Source: Alphaproteobacteria bacterium (GTDB lineage: Bacteria; Pseudomonadota; Alphaproteobacteria; CAAGCB01; CAG-977). Taken from it: a stretch of 64,000 nucleotides of DNA. Shown in pieces: positions 19,092-26,983 of the stretch. The DNA lies in contig CAAGCY010000006.1 in NCBI GenBank assembly GCA_900768465.1, forward strand, positions 211,451-275,450. Direction: 5' to 3'. How positions within the stretch are numbered: position 1 is the first letter of the stretch; the number at the start of each line of letters is the position of its first letter. Below the pieces are notes generated by a model. The model worked only from the letters and a program-made list of their open reading frames with translations, had not been told where the DNA came from and made no database searches. The position numbers were made by a program, and so were the translations under genes.

Positions 19092-20132
19092 TTAAAAAGC
19101 GCGCCTGCCCGCGATTTGGGCGGCGATTTTTGTTTGACGCAGAACATCCGCCGCGGATTTTCCTTTTTTGGACGCCAACGACTTGTTTTTCGCGCCTTTC
19201 AAATTTTCGGGATCGCGAACGGGCATGGATTTGTAGCTTGTGTCGGGCTTCATCCCCGTGCGGACTTCGCGCAGTTTGAAAAATTTGTCCGCCGTATTGA
19301 CGGAAGCGGCGCACAACGACAGTTTTTCGGGTTCTTCCAATACGCCGGGGTTGTCCGCCCAATAGCATTCGCCGTTGGCATTCAAACAGATTTGATTGAC
19401 GATTTCTTTGGATGAAATCGTGCCTTTGTAGGGCAAATCCGCTTCCGCCCTATCTTTCATCGCGTCGTTCATAACGTCCTGAATATAGCCTTCTTCATAC
19501 CCTTCGACGACGACTTCGTCCTGATACCATCCGTTAAACGTTTTTTGCAAAACCTTGTCGGAAATCGGAGCTTTTGCATCGGGCATGGCATCCAAAAAAT
19601 TCTCCGCCATAACGGGAGCGTCTTCTTCAAATTTGTTCCACGGAGCGGGATTTTTCCCGAACACTTTGATTTGGTGGCACGTCGCGGCGGCGGCGGTTTC
19701 GGCGTCGGCTTCCAAAGCGCGGTTGTACATCACGTCGCATTTCAGGTTGTATGTGCCGAAATTACCCTCCGCCCCATGAATGAACTGCTGAGCGTGACGG
19801 GCTTCGTGCGCCAAAGTCGCAACCAGCGTGTTGTCGTTCATTTTGGGATTCAGCACCAGCATTTTCGTTTCGGGATCGCAAAAGCCCAGCGAATCTTTCT
19901 GATTTTCAAACGCCAGCGTATAGCCCGCATCCGCCGCGTCCTGCAAAACGGCTTTTCCGAACGGAGAGCTTTCCGCAATCGTATTGACAAGGCTGATTAA
20001 ACGGCGTTCCGCATTGTTGCTGACAGCCAAAATCCCCAAATCGACCAAAGGCTTCTGATCGGGATATTGTTTTTGAGATTTTTTGGATTTGTTTTTTTTG
20101 GGGAAAACATTGACTAAAACTTGTTCGACCAT
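19092..20132 (-). CDS. Single-domain HExxH metallopeptidase-like protein
   Basis: 346 residues. HEARH is at 109-113 and Glu141 in LEADAE, again 28 residues apart. Compared with its neighbours it has a Lys-rich N-terminus (PKKNKSKKSQK) and a more divergent body, and its HEARHAQQ is more like the plus-strand gene at 13610. The C-terminal 'ADKFFKLREVRTGMKPDTSYKSMPVRD' region is conserved in the family. The tail is Lys-rich then Ala-rich and ends GRRAF. It forms its own transcription unit with a TTGACA promoter and terminator. Confidence 0.8.
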   Translation of the reverse strand: MVEQVLVNVFPKKNKSKKSQKQYPDQKPLVDLGILAVSNNAERRLISLVNTIAESSPFGKAVLQDAADAGYTLAFENQKDSLGFCDPETKMLVLNPKMNDNTLVATLAHEARHAQQFIHGAEGNFGTYNLKCDVMYNRALEADAETAAAATCHQIKVFGKNPAPWNKFEEDAPVMAENFLDAMPDAKAPISDKVLQKTFNGWYQDEVVVEGYEEGYIQDVMNDAMKDRAEADLPYKGTISSKEIVNQICLNANGECYWADNPGVLEEPEKLSLCAASVNTADKFFKLREVRTGMKPDTSYKSMPVRDPENLKGAKNKSLASKKGKSAADVLRQTKIAAQIAGRRAF

Positions 20133-20165
20133 AGCGCAGCGTCCTGATTGAGTTATTTATCCGAA

Positions 20166-20194
20166 TTTTTATCCCAAAAAAGCTTTCCTGTCAA
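20166..20194 (-). promoter_or_regulatory. Promoter of the metallopeptidase-like gene at 20132
   Basis: Minus-strand TTGACA, 17-bp spacer, TAAAAA. The expected start site is near 20158, about 26 bases before the ATG. Confidence 0.55.
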
Positions 20195-20319
20195 GAATTT
20201 TTGTCTAAAAAAATCTGTTGCAAGACAAAAATCAAAATTGTATATTGGATTTAAAGAAACGCTTTTTCCGTAAAGGGGGTATGTTTTTCTCTTTCCAAGG
20301 GTGAAAGGGATTTTTATCG

Positions 20320-20348
20320 TTGAGTTTTCGTTTCGGGTTGGTTATGAT
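20320..20348 (+). promoter_or_regulatory. rpsU promoter
   Basis: TTGAGT, 17-bp spacer, TATGAT. The leader of about 60 nt contains a small GGGGGC-AAA-GCCCTC hairpin at 20375-20390, whose role is unknown. The rest of 20195-20319 between the divergent genes holds nothing I recognise. Confidence 0.5.
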
Positions 20349-20416
20349 GCCGCCCGATCGGTATGTTTTTTAACGGGGGCAAAGCCCTCCTCTTTTATGA
20401 AAAGGAATGATATCAA

Positions 20417-20623
20417 ATGGTACAAGTCGTAGTTCGTGACAACAACGTTGATCAGGCTTTGAAAGCTTTGAAAAAGAAAATGCAGCGCGAAGGCGTTTTC
20501 CGTGAAATGAAATTGCGCCGCAACTTTGAAAAGCCGTCCGAAAAGAAAGCCCGCGAAAAGGCGGAAGCCGTTCGCCGCGCCCGCAAGCTGGAACGCAAAC
20601 GTTTGGAACGCGACGGATTTTAA
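20417..20623 (+). CDS. rpsU: 30S ribosomal protein S21
   Basis: 68 residues, Lys/Arg-rich, with the S21 pattern VVVRDNNVDQALKALKKKMQ and a long basic helix ending LERKRLERDGF. S21 sits on the small-subunit platform and helps translation initiation. AAAGGA precedes the ATG. Monocistronic with its own promoter and terminator. Confidence 0.96.
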   Translation: MVQVVVRDNNVDQALKALKKKMQREGVFREMKLRRNFEKPSEKKAREKAEAVRRARKLERKRLERDGF

Positions 20624-20642
20624 AGAATCCTTTGACAACGAA

Positions 20643-20672
20643 AGCCCCTGCCCGTTCGGACAGGGGTTTTTG
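20643..20672. terminator. rpsU terminator, probably bidirectional
   Basis: CCCCTG / CAGGGG stem with loop CCCGTTCGGA, followed by TTTTTGTT. The convergent frameshifted gene ends right beside it at 20673. Confidence 0.85.
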
Positions 20673-21448
20673 TTATTCAAAAACAAATCCGTCGAAAACG
20701 ATTTTCGTTACATAAAACTGGCGGCACAATCCCGTCGGCAATCCGCCTGCTTTTTCTTTTGAAAACTCGCCCGGTGTCAAAGCCGTATTAAACGCGTATT
20801 CGGCAAAATCCCCCGTCCCTTTCCAATCCACCAAATACCCCTCCATATAAACGGGTTCGCCGTTTTTAACGATTTTCAGCGCACGCAGAATATTCGGCGA
20901 TGCGGGAATGACGTGATTGTTGTTGATTTCGGTTTGGTTTAAGACAGGATTGTCCTCAAAACGGTACAAAGTCCGCAGCAACCGTTCTTCGTGAAAAAAT
21001 TTTATTTTCTGCCAGTTGCCGTCCGCCGCCGTTGCGCCGTGCAGAACAGACACGTCAACGGGAACAACGGCATCGTACAAATACGTCCCGCGCGACATTG
21101 CCGAACGAAACCACGTCCCGATTGCATTGCGATACCAATCGATATAAACAACACGCCCGAAAACAATATATTTCTTTCGGATTTTATACAAAATTTCATA
21201 GCCGCCGATTTTGGAGCTTTGCCATTCTGCCCGTCGACGTTTTCAAAGACTTCCGTCATGGGCTTTATCCGCTCTGCGGCAGCGGGCATGCCGTACAAAT
21301 GCAGATAAACGGGACGGCGCAATCCGTAAATCCACACGGCATACGCCAAAATTCCCGCCAACCAGAAGCTCTTTTTTTGCCAAAACGGCGGCGAAAGGAC
21401 ACGTTCCTTTTTGACGTAGTTTCTGTTTTTCAGACGAATTCGTGCCAT
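20673..21448 (-). pseudogene. Frameshifted membrane-anchored protein of unknown function
   Basis: Two overlapping frames read as one gene. The upstream frame (from ATG 21448) gives a basic N-terminus, one membrane segment (FWLAGILAYAVWIYGL) and a short linker. The downstream frame continues without its own ribosome binding site as IGGYEILYKIRKKYIVFG to the stop at 20673. The switch needs a one-base change around 21195-21245, near an AAAA run. Joined, the product would be about 255 residues. Its end (NNNHVIPAS..ILRAL..VKNGEPVYMEGYLVDW, then GLCRQFYVTKI) resembles a widespread uncharacterised family whose members end '..GD.V.L.GYLV...(G)xCExxYVT'. It may be a true pseudogene, an assembly error, or an intact gene with a programmed shift. 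Confidence 0.65.
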
Positions 21449-21488
21449 ATCCCTTTATTTTCGTTTGGCGACAACGACACCGCGTAAC

Positions 21489-21540
21489 ATTTTCAGCCGC
21501 CCGCTTCATTGGCAAAGCCAAGAAAAACGGGCGGCTTTAG
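21489..21540 (-). terminator. HU gene terminator
   Basis: AGCCGCCCG and CGGGCGGCT pair across a long interior that itself contains TTGGC-AAA-GCCAA. It follows the stop of the HU gene on the minus strand. Confidence 0.6.
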
Positions 21541-21553
21541 TTTTGCCGTTCAA

Positions 21554-21826
21554 TTACTTGACGGCGTCTTTGAGCAATTTGCTGGCTTTGAAGCGCGGCG
21601 CTTTGGAGGCGGGGATCGTCATTTTTTCGCCCGTACGCAAGTTGCGACCTTCGCGGGCGGCGCGGCTGGACACGTCAAACGTGCCAAAACCCATCAAACG
21701 GACTTCTTCGCCTTTTTTCATCGCTTCGGTAATGGCGATAATCGCTTCGTCCAAAATGCATTCGACGGCGACTTTGGAAGCGTTGGCATTCTTTGCGATT
21801 TCCGCAACCAATTCAGATTTGTTCAT
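21554..21826 (-). CDS. hup: DNA-binding protein HU
   Basis: 90-residue histone-like protein that bends and compacts DNA. It has the HU layout: MNKSELVAEIA helix, GEEVRLMGFGTF beta arm start, RxGRNLRTGEKMTIPASKAPRFKASK. The longer reading to 22102 is spurious: AAGGAGC lies just before the ATG at 21826 and a promoter stands at 21858-21886. Paralogous to ihfA at 40562. Confidence 0.95.
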   Translation of the reverse strand: MNKSELVAEIAKNANASKVAVECILDEAIIAITEAMKKGEEVRLMGFGTFDVSSRAAREGRNLRTGEKMTIPASKAPRFKASKLLKDAVK

Positions 21827-21857
21827 AATCAGCTCCTTATTGTTAAATCGAGTCCGA

Positions 21858-21886
21858 ATCCTAAGAACTTTCCCCCGCACGGTCAA
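21858..21886 (-). promoter_or_regulatory. HU gene promoter
   Basis: Minus-strand TTGACC, 17-bp spacer, TAGGAT; about 30 bases from the HU ATG. Confidence 0.55.
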
Positions 21887-21954
21887 GGATTTTTCGTAAA
21901 AAATCGGAAAATTCGGGATTTCCGCATCCCCGCCGGAAAAACGCAACGTCAGGG

Positions 21955-21983
21955 TTGAAAAATTGTCGGATGTGGTATTAAAT
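21955..21983 (+). promoter_or_regulatory. Promoter for the unknown gene at 22018
   Basis: TTGAAA, 17-bp spacer, TTAAAT; expected start site near 21990. Confidence 0.4.
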
Positions 21984-22017
21984 CTTGGATAAAACAAACG
22001 GGATTTCGGTTTAATCC

Positions 22018-22557
22018 ATGGCAAAACTTTATCATTACATCGCGCGTCCGAACACGGCTTTGACCGACGGGATTTTGTCGTTCGCCGAAAATCCGAACGC
22101 AAATCCGAGCTATTATTTCAAACGCTCCGGAAAAACGACGCACGCCGACATTGTCCGCTGGTTTGAAAGCAAATTTCCGGGACGCAGCCGCGGAATCCGC
22201 GCCTTCCCCTGCCCTGTCCGACCGACCGAAAAAACGCCGTCTTTGCAAAAATTCGTCCTTGATTCGGATTTGTTCGCTGTTGATGTCGATTCTTTGGACA
22301 AAGCGGGATTATTGGAAGCCGTCTATGTCAGCCCGTCGGTCTTGGATATCCCGAACATCACGGAAGCCCCCGATGCGGACGAAGTGCTGTATCGACTGCC
22401 CGACATGTCAGCCATAGATACCTCCCCGATTGATTGGAGCGTGTGCGATGATGCGCTCGGTCGCCGTTTCGCCTATGTGCGTTATTATCTGCTGATTGTC
22501 AAACACGGGGTTATCCCGCCGCAATTTATCGAACTCTGTCGGGACTGCGGCGGATAG
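22018..22557 (+). CDS. Protein of unknown function
   Basis: 179 residues, soluble, starting MAKLYHYIARPNTALTDGIL. The pattern 'LYHY...NT.L.DGILSFA.NPNAN..YY.KRSGK..H..I..W.E..FPGRSRGIR' looks like a conserved enzyme-like core, with His, Arg and Glu residues that could be catalytic, but I do not recognise the family. There is no signal peptide. No good ribosome binding site precedes the ATG. It is followed 40 bases later by queH. Confidence 0.7.
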   Translation: MAKLYHYIARPNTALTDGILSFAENPNANPSYYFKRSGKTTHADIVRWFESKFPGRSRGIRAFPCPVRPTEKTPSLQKFVLDSDLFAVDVDSLDKAGLLEAVYVSPSVLDIPNITEAPDADEVLYRLPDMSAIDTSPIDWSVCDDALGRRFAYVRYYLLIVKHGVIPPQFIELCRDCGG

Positions 22558-22596
22558 CCCCTGTTGTAAACTCTTTTTTATCGTTAAAGGAACCGA

Positions 22597-23148
22597 ATGT
22601 CGAAACTGTTGCTTTTATCCTGCTGTGCGCCGTGTTCGTGCGCCGTCATTGCCAAAGCCGCACGGGAACACGCGGATATGACGGTATTGTTTTACAATCC
22701 GAACATTCAGCCGCGCGCCGAATATGAAAAACGCCGCGACGAACAAAAACGGTTCTGCGACGATTTGAACGTGCCGTTCGTTGAATTGCCTTACAATCCA
22801 GCCGACTGGCTGGACGCGGTCAAAGGATTGGAAGCCGAACCGGAACGCGGAAAACGGTGCTCCGTCTGTTTTCTGTTCCGCCTGCGCCGCGCCGCCGCTT
22901 ATGCCAAGCAGAACGGGTTTGACGCGTTTTCGTCCGTTTTGGGCGTTTCGCGGTACAAAGATTTAAATCAAGTCAACGCCGCCGCCGAAACCGCCGCCAA
23001 AGAAGCGGACATTCCTTACGATTTGACAAACTGGCGCAAAGGCGGCTTGGAACAGGAACGGCAACGGTTGGTCAAGGAAACGCGGATGTACGCGCAAGAC
23101 TATTGCGGCTGCCCGTTTTCAATCAGAGGCACGTCTTCGTCGTCATAA
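22597..23148 (+). CDS. queH: Epoxyqueuosine reductase QueH
   Basis: QueH (DUF208) performs the last step of queuosine synthesis, reducing epoxyqueuosine in tRNA, and is the alternative to cobalamin-dependent QueG. The 183-residue product has the family's paired cysteines: CCAPCS at residues 9-14, CSVCFLFRL at about 89, and YCGCPFS near the end. These hold the Fe-S cluster and a second metal. The 3' end overlaps the convergent rmuC gene by 49 bp. Confidence 0.93.
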   Translation: MSKLLLLSCCAPCSCAVIAKAAREHADMTVLFYNPNIQPRAEYEKRRDEQKRFCDDLNVPFVELPYNPADWLDAVKGLEAEPERGKRCSVCFLFRLRRAAAYAKQNGFDAFSSVLGVSRYKDLNQVNAAAETAAKEADIPYDLTNWRKGGLEQERQRLVKETRMYAQDYCGCPFSIRGTSSSS

Positions 23149-24362
23149 TCGACGGCGAAATCCTTGGACGCTTTTGCGCCCTGCTGTTTCAGCTTCACCG
23201 CCCAGCCGATGGCGTTGCCCTTGCCTTCGGACAGCTTTTTGAACGCGTTGTCATAGCTTGTTTTCGCCTTGCTCAACGCTTTGTCGATATCCTGCATATC
23301 TTCGACGAAAGCGACCAGTTTGTCGTGCAATTTGCCGCCGATGTCTGCGATTTGCTGAACATTTCTGTTCTGCCGCTCGATGCGCCACATATTTTCGACC
23401 GTGCGCAAAATCGGCAGCAGGGAAGACGCCGTCGTAATCGCGATATTGGCTTTGTACGCCGCTTCGTAAATATCGGCATCGGCTTGCAAAGCCGCCAAAT
23501 ACGCGTGTTCGATGGGAATAAACATAAAAACGTAATCCAGTCCCGAATCTTTGACTTTGGACTGATAGTCCTTGCCCGACAGCCCTTTGATGTGATTACG
23601 CAAAGCTTGGACATGTTCCGCCAAAAACCGTTTTTTATCGTCGGGATTGTCCGCGTTCACATAACGGGTGTACGCGTTCAGCGATACTTTGCAGTCCACG
23701 ATTAAACGGCGGTCGTTCGGCAGATTCACGACATAGTCGGGTCTTCTGTTATGTCCGTCTTCATCCTTTACGTTTTCCTGTACAGAGTAATCGATTCCGC
23801 GCTGGAATCCCGCAACTTCGAACACGCGTTCCAACTGCGTTTCGCCCCAGTCGCCCTGATGCTTTGTGTTGCCTTTCAGCGCGTTTGCCAAACTTTTCGC
23901 CTCGTCGCTTAAACGCCCGTTCATTTCCAGCAGATTTTTCAGCTGAGCGTCCAGCTGTCCGCGTCCCGTCGCCTGCACTTGTTTGAAATCGTCCATGCCT
24001 TTTTGAAAAGCGGTCAACTGGTCTTTCAGCGGGGTTAAAATTTGCCCGATGCTTTGCTGTTGATTTTCGGTTTGCGCTTTCAGAATATCGGCGGACACCG
24101 CTTTGAACTGCACGGTCAGAGCTTCGCGCATTTGGCGCAGTTCCTCGACGCGTTCGCCCAAATGCCCCGCATCCGATTTCAGCGCCGCGTTTTCCTGAAT
24201 CAGCGTTTCTTTTTCGGCTGTCAAGCGTTGATTTTCAGCCGTCAGTTCGTCCACGCGGCGGTTTAAAAATTCGGTTTCGGGCGATTGTTTTTTACGAAAC
24301 AGCAGCAACAATCCCGTAATGACGCCCAAAATCGCCAAAGTCGCCACATCCGTCCAAGACAT
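23100..24362 (-). CDS. rmuC: DNA recombination protein RmuC
   Basis: 420 residues. An N-terminal membrane anchor (VATLAILGVITGLLLLF) is followed by a coiled coil to about residue 110, then the RmuC nuclease-like core: GNTKHQGDWGETQLERV, RPDYVVNLPNDRRLIVDCKVSL and the VFMFIPIEHAYLAAL segment. RmuC limits DNA inversions at short inverted repeats in E. coli; the core belongs to the PD-(D/E)XK superfamily. The C-terminal 16 codons lie antisense to the queH 3' end. Confidence 0.95.
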   Translation of the reverse strand: MSWTDVATLAILGVITGLLLLFRKKQSPETEFLNRRVDELTAENQRLTAEKETLIQENAALKSDAGHLGERVEELRQMREALTVQFKAVSADILKAQTENQQQSIGQILTPLKDQLTAFQKGMDDFKQVQATGRGQLDAQLKNLLEMNGRLSDEAKSLANALKGNTKHQGDWGETQLERVFEVAGFQRGIDYSVQENVKDEDGHNRRPDYVVNLPNDRRLIVDCKVSLNAYTRYVNADNPDDKKRFLAEHVQALRNHIKGLSGKDYQSKVKDSGLDYVFMFIPIEHAYLAALQADADIYEAAYKANIAITTASSLLPILRTVENMWRIERQNRNVQQIADIGGKLHDKLVAFVEDMQDIDKALSKAKTSYDNAFKKLSEGKGNAIGWAVKLKQQGAKASKDFAVDYDDEDVPLIENGQPQ

Positions 24363-24379
24363 CGATTTTCTCCTTACGC

Positions 24380-24406
24380 AAAAACCCCTTCGCGTGAAGG
24401 GGTTTT
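24380..24406 (-). terminator. Terminator after the lipoprotein gene
   Basis: AAAACCCCTTC-GCGT-GAAGGGGTTTT; separates the lipoprotein gene from rmuC on the minus strand. Confidence 0.85.
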
Positions 24407-24422
24407 GCTGTTTGATTACAAA

Positions 24423-24983
24423 TTAATTCGCAGATTCGAAAACCTTGCGCAACACGACTTCGGATTTGGTAATCGCCGTGATTTTCGCGCCCAAACGCTG
24501 CAGATTGAAATTCGCATTCTGCCCTTGTTGCGAAGCTTCGCACGGGCAAGCGACCGCGCCGACATAGTACGTTCCCGGCTGCAATTCCGTAAACGCGAAG
24601 TTGCCGTCTTTATCCGTCCGAACCTGTTTGTTGTACTGCATCGCCAAAGGATCGGCTTCTTTCAGCGGTTCGTTTTTCGTCCAGTTGCGCACGAACCATT
24701 CCGTCGAATAGTCGGTTACGGGGTTCAGCACGACCAGCTGATTTGCCAAACATTCCTGCTTTCCGTCGACGTTAATGCACAGCTTTCCGACGATTTCGGC
24801 AGCCCCTTTGCCTTCAAACGGCTTGTACTGTTCGGGGTTGATGGTTACTTGACGCGGCAAAGCATTGATGGGGGCGCACGCCACGGTTTTTTCCTGTTCC
24901 GCTTTCGACTTTTCCTGATCGTCGGATTTGGAACACGCGGAAACCAAGCTCAGCGCCAGCAAAGAAATCAGTAACTTTTTCAT
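24423..24983 (-). CDS. Lipoprotein with carboxypeptidase-regulatory-like domain
   Basis: 186 residues. Signal peptide MKKLLISLLALSLVSAC ends in a lipobox (LVSAC), so Cys17 should be lipidated. A Ser/Asp/Glu/Lys linker follows. The segment TDKDGNFAFTELQPGTYYVGAVAC is typical of carboxypeptidase-regulatory-like or SpaA-like beta-sandwich domains, which are found in surface and carbohydrate-related proteins. No function can be assigned. AAGGAG precedes the start. Confidence 0.75.
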   Translation of the reverse strand: MKKLLISLLALSLVSACSKSDDQEKSKAEQEKTVACAPINALPRQVTINPEQYKPFEGKGAAEIVGKLCINVDGKQECLANQLVVLNPVTDYSTEWFVRNWTKNEPLKEADPLAMQYNKQVRTDKDGNFAFTELQPGTYYVGAVACPCEASQQGQNANFNLQRLGAKITAITKSEVVLRKVFESAN

Positions 24984-25053
24984 GGAAAAACTCCTTTTTC
25001 AAAACACGTTAAAGATATTAGAAACTTTTTTAGCCGATTTGTCAATTCGGCAT

Positions 25054-25082
25054 TTACCGAAAACACTGTTTACCGTTATAAT
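25054..25082 (+). promoter_or_regulatory. Promoter of the Sel1 / Cys-rich operon
   Basis: TTACCG, 17-bp spacer and a consensus TATAAT at 25077-25082. Transcription would start near 25089, which favours the ATG at 25107 over that at 25092. Confidence 0.65.
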
Positions 25083-25106
25083 GCCCGAACGATGAAAGGA
25101 TTTTAC

Positions 25107-26195
25107 ATGCGATTGTTTTTGCTGTGCTGGGCGATTGTGTTTTCGACAGCCCCCGCCTTTGCGGACAAAACGGAGTTTCAGGACGCCGAAAGCCTGCTGT
25201 ACGCCCGAAAAATCTCGTCAGCCGTTCCCAAGTTGGCGAATTTGTGCGAAGCGGGAACCTTGCGTGCGTGTTCTTTGCTGGGCTTTGCGTACAATGCGGG
25301 GCGCTACGGATTGAAAAAAGACGAAAAACAAGGCGTTTCATGGTACGAAAAATGCGCGGAGCATGAAAAGAATTTCTTTTGTCACAACGAATTGGGGCGT
25401 TTTTATTCCCTGCGCGGCGACTACGACAAAGCGGTCGAGTACTACAAAAAAGGCGCGCTGAAAGGAAATTCGGAAGCGCAATACCGCTACGGCAAAATGA
25501 TTTTGGACGGCAAAGGCGTTCATCCCGACGCGGAAAAGTCCTTGCGTTTTTTGCGCCGCGCCGCACATTCCGTCAAAAAGCCCAGCAAAGCCGCCCAATG
25601 TCTGCTGGTTGAAATGTCCTATTACGGAATCGGCATGAAATCCAGCGCGAAAGACACCACTTACTGGTTGAAAAAGTGCGACAACCCCTTGATTCGCGCT
25701 TTGCGGTCGTTTTACGGACACGGTGTCCCCAAAGACCGCGCGAAAGCCAAAGAAATTATGGCTCAGTCCAAACTAACGGAAGCTTTGAGCGACTGGAAAG
25801 ACTTTACGGGACAGGGAACGCCGTCCGTCGGAAAAACAACCGTGCGCGATCAAAACGTCCCCGAAGACTGCTTCAAGCAGGAATTGCTGTTCGGAACGGG
25901 ACGGAAAAACCCCAAAATCGAAACATACGCGGTTAAAATCTTTCATTCCGACTATTACAGAACGTTTGACGTCCGCGACGGTTATATGGAAAAAATCGGC
26001 GGCGGCAATCAAATGATTGAAGCGTGCGGCACGACGTTTTACACCACCGTCGAAAACAAACGCCTGTTCAACAAAGCGTTGAAACAAGGCGCGATTATCA
26101 AAATCGGCGTTTATACAAACGCTTGTCTGGGGGCGGAGATTCGGGGCGTCTGCGCGCTGAACCTGCCGTGGAAAGAATCGGAGAACGCCCGATGA
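25107..26195 (+). CDS. Exported Sel1-repeat protein
   Basis: 362 residues from the ATG at 25107 (AAAGGA 6 bases upstream). A signal peptide (MRLFLLCWAIVFSTAPAFA) is followed by Sel1-like repeats to about residue 220, for example 'GVSWYEKCAEHE..FFCHNELGRFYSLRGDYDKAVEYYKKGALKGNSEAQYRYGKMILDGKGV'. Sel1 repeats are helical hairpins that bind partners. The last 130 residues, with three Cys, are a separate unrecognised domain. The gene overlaps the next by ATGA, so both are translated together. A second Sel1 protein is encoded at 54878. Confidence 0.8.
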   Translation: MRLFLLCWAIVFSTAPAFADKTEFQDAESLLYARKISSAVPKLANLCEAGTLRACSLLGFAYNAGRYGLKKDEKQGVSWYEKCAEHEKNFFCHNELGRFYSLRGDYDKAVEYYKKGALKGNSEAQYRYGKMILDGKGVHPDAEKSLRFLRRAAHSVKKPSKAAQCLLVEMSYYGIGMKSSAKDTTYWLKKCDNPLIRALRSFYGHGVPKDRAKAKEIMAQSKLTEALSDWKDFTGQGTPSVGKTTVRDQNVPEDCFKQELLFGTGRKNPKIETYAVKIFHSDYYRTFDVRDGYMEKIGGGNQMIEACGTTFYTTVENKRLFNKALKQGAIIKIGVYTNACLGAEIRGVCALNLPWKESENAR

Positions 26196-26983
26196 AAAAA
26201 GTCCTGCTGTTGATAATGCTGCTGTTTTCGGAATCCGCCGCGGCGTACACTTATTCCTATATACCGAAAACGTCGTCGCCCGTTATTTACAATTTTTTGT
26301 ATCGCAAGCGTGAAAAATGCCAAATCGGGGAAAAGCAAGCGTATCCGAAACAAATCGGCGTATGCGTGTCATGCCCCGAAAACAGCACTTATCTGATTGA
26401 CGACACGAAAAATAAAGCGTATTGCTTCCGCTGTCCCGGCGGGACGCTGCTGGCGAAAAAAGACGGCTACCCGATGTGTCTGAGCCAATATCCCGTCATC
26501 AACGGCAAAGCGGTCAAATCGGGCGGACGCGACGTTCCCGAAGCCGAGCTGGAACGCATGGCGCTGACCTTGAACGCGTCGTACAAAACAGCTTTGCCGC
26601 CCAAAGAACAAACGGCGGAAAAGACTTTCCGCAACAAATCGCCTCTGCAAAACGTTTGTCCGTCGGTCTATCCCGACGACGCTCCGAAAGCCGCCCGCGA
26701 AATCGAAATTTGCAAACGGCTTGCCAAACAAAACGATTTTTTGTGTCCGTATGTGGAAAAAAACGCGGAAAACCGCTGGACTTGCCGCGCTTGTCCGAAA
26801 AACGCGCCGTACAAAGACAAACAGGGCGGCTGTTTTACCTGCCCTTACGGCGAAGAAATGGTGTCTTTGCCCGACGGGAAATCCGTTTGCGCGTCCATGG
26901 CGCCCAAGCCCGAAAAGAAAAAGCCCGCCGTAAAAAAATCGACGGGCAGGAAAAAAGCGGTTAAGCGCAAAAAACGCCGTTAA
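26192..26983 (+). CDS. Exported Cys-rich protein of unknown function
   Basis: 263 residues with a signal peptide (MKKVLLLIMLLFSESAAA). It has repeated CxxC-type pairs: VCVSCPENSTYLID, CFRCPGGTLL, CRACPKNAPYKD, CFTCPYGEEMV. This 'C..CP.(N/G)..Y' pattern resembles EGF-like or TNFR-like Cys modules. The last 35 residues are strongly basic (KKPAVKKSTGRKKAVKRKKRR). It starts inside the stop of the Sel1 gene. A periplasmic or surface location with disulfides is likely; function unknown. Confidence 0.75.
   Translation: MKKVLLLIMLLFSESAAAYTYSYIPKTSSPVIYNFLYRKREKCQIGEKQAYPKQIGVCVSCPENSTYLIDDTKNKAYCFRCPGGTLLAKKDGYPMCLSQYPVINGKAVKSGGRDVPEAELERMALTLNASYKTALPPKEQTAEKTFRNKSPLQNVCPSVYPDDAPKAAREIEICKRLAKQNDFLCPYVEKNAENRWTCRACPKNAPYKDKQGGCFTCPYGEEMVSLPDGKSVCASMAPKPEKKKPAVKKSTGRKKAVKRKKRR

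Noticed and set aside
21180..21250. Programmed frameshifting in the split gene
   Set aside because: No canonical slippery heptamer or downstream pseudoknot was seen, so mutation or sequencing error is simpler.
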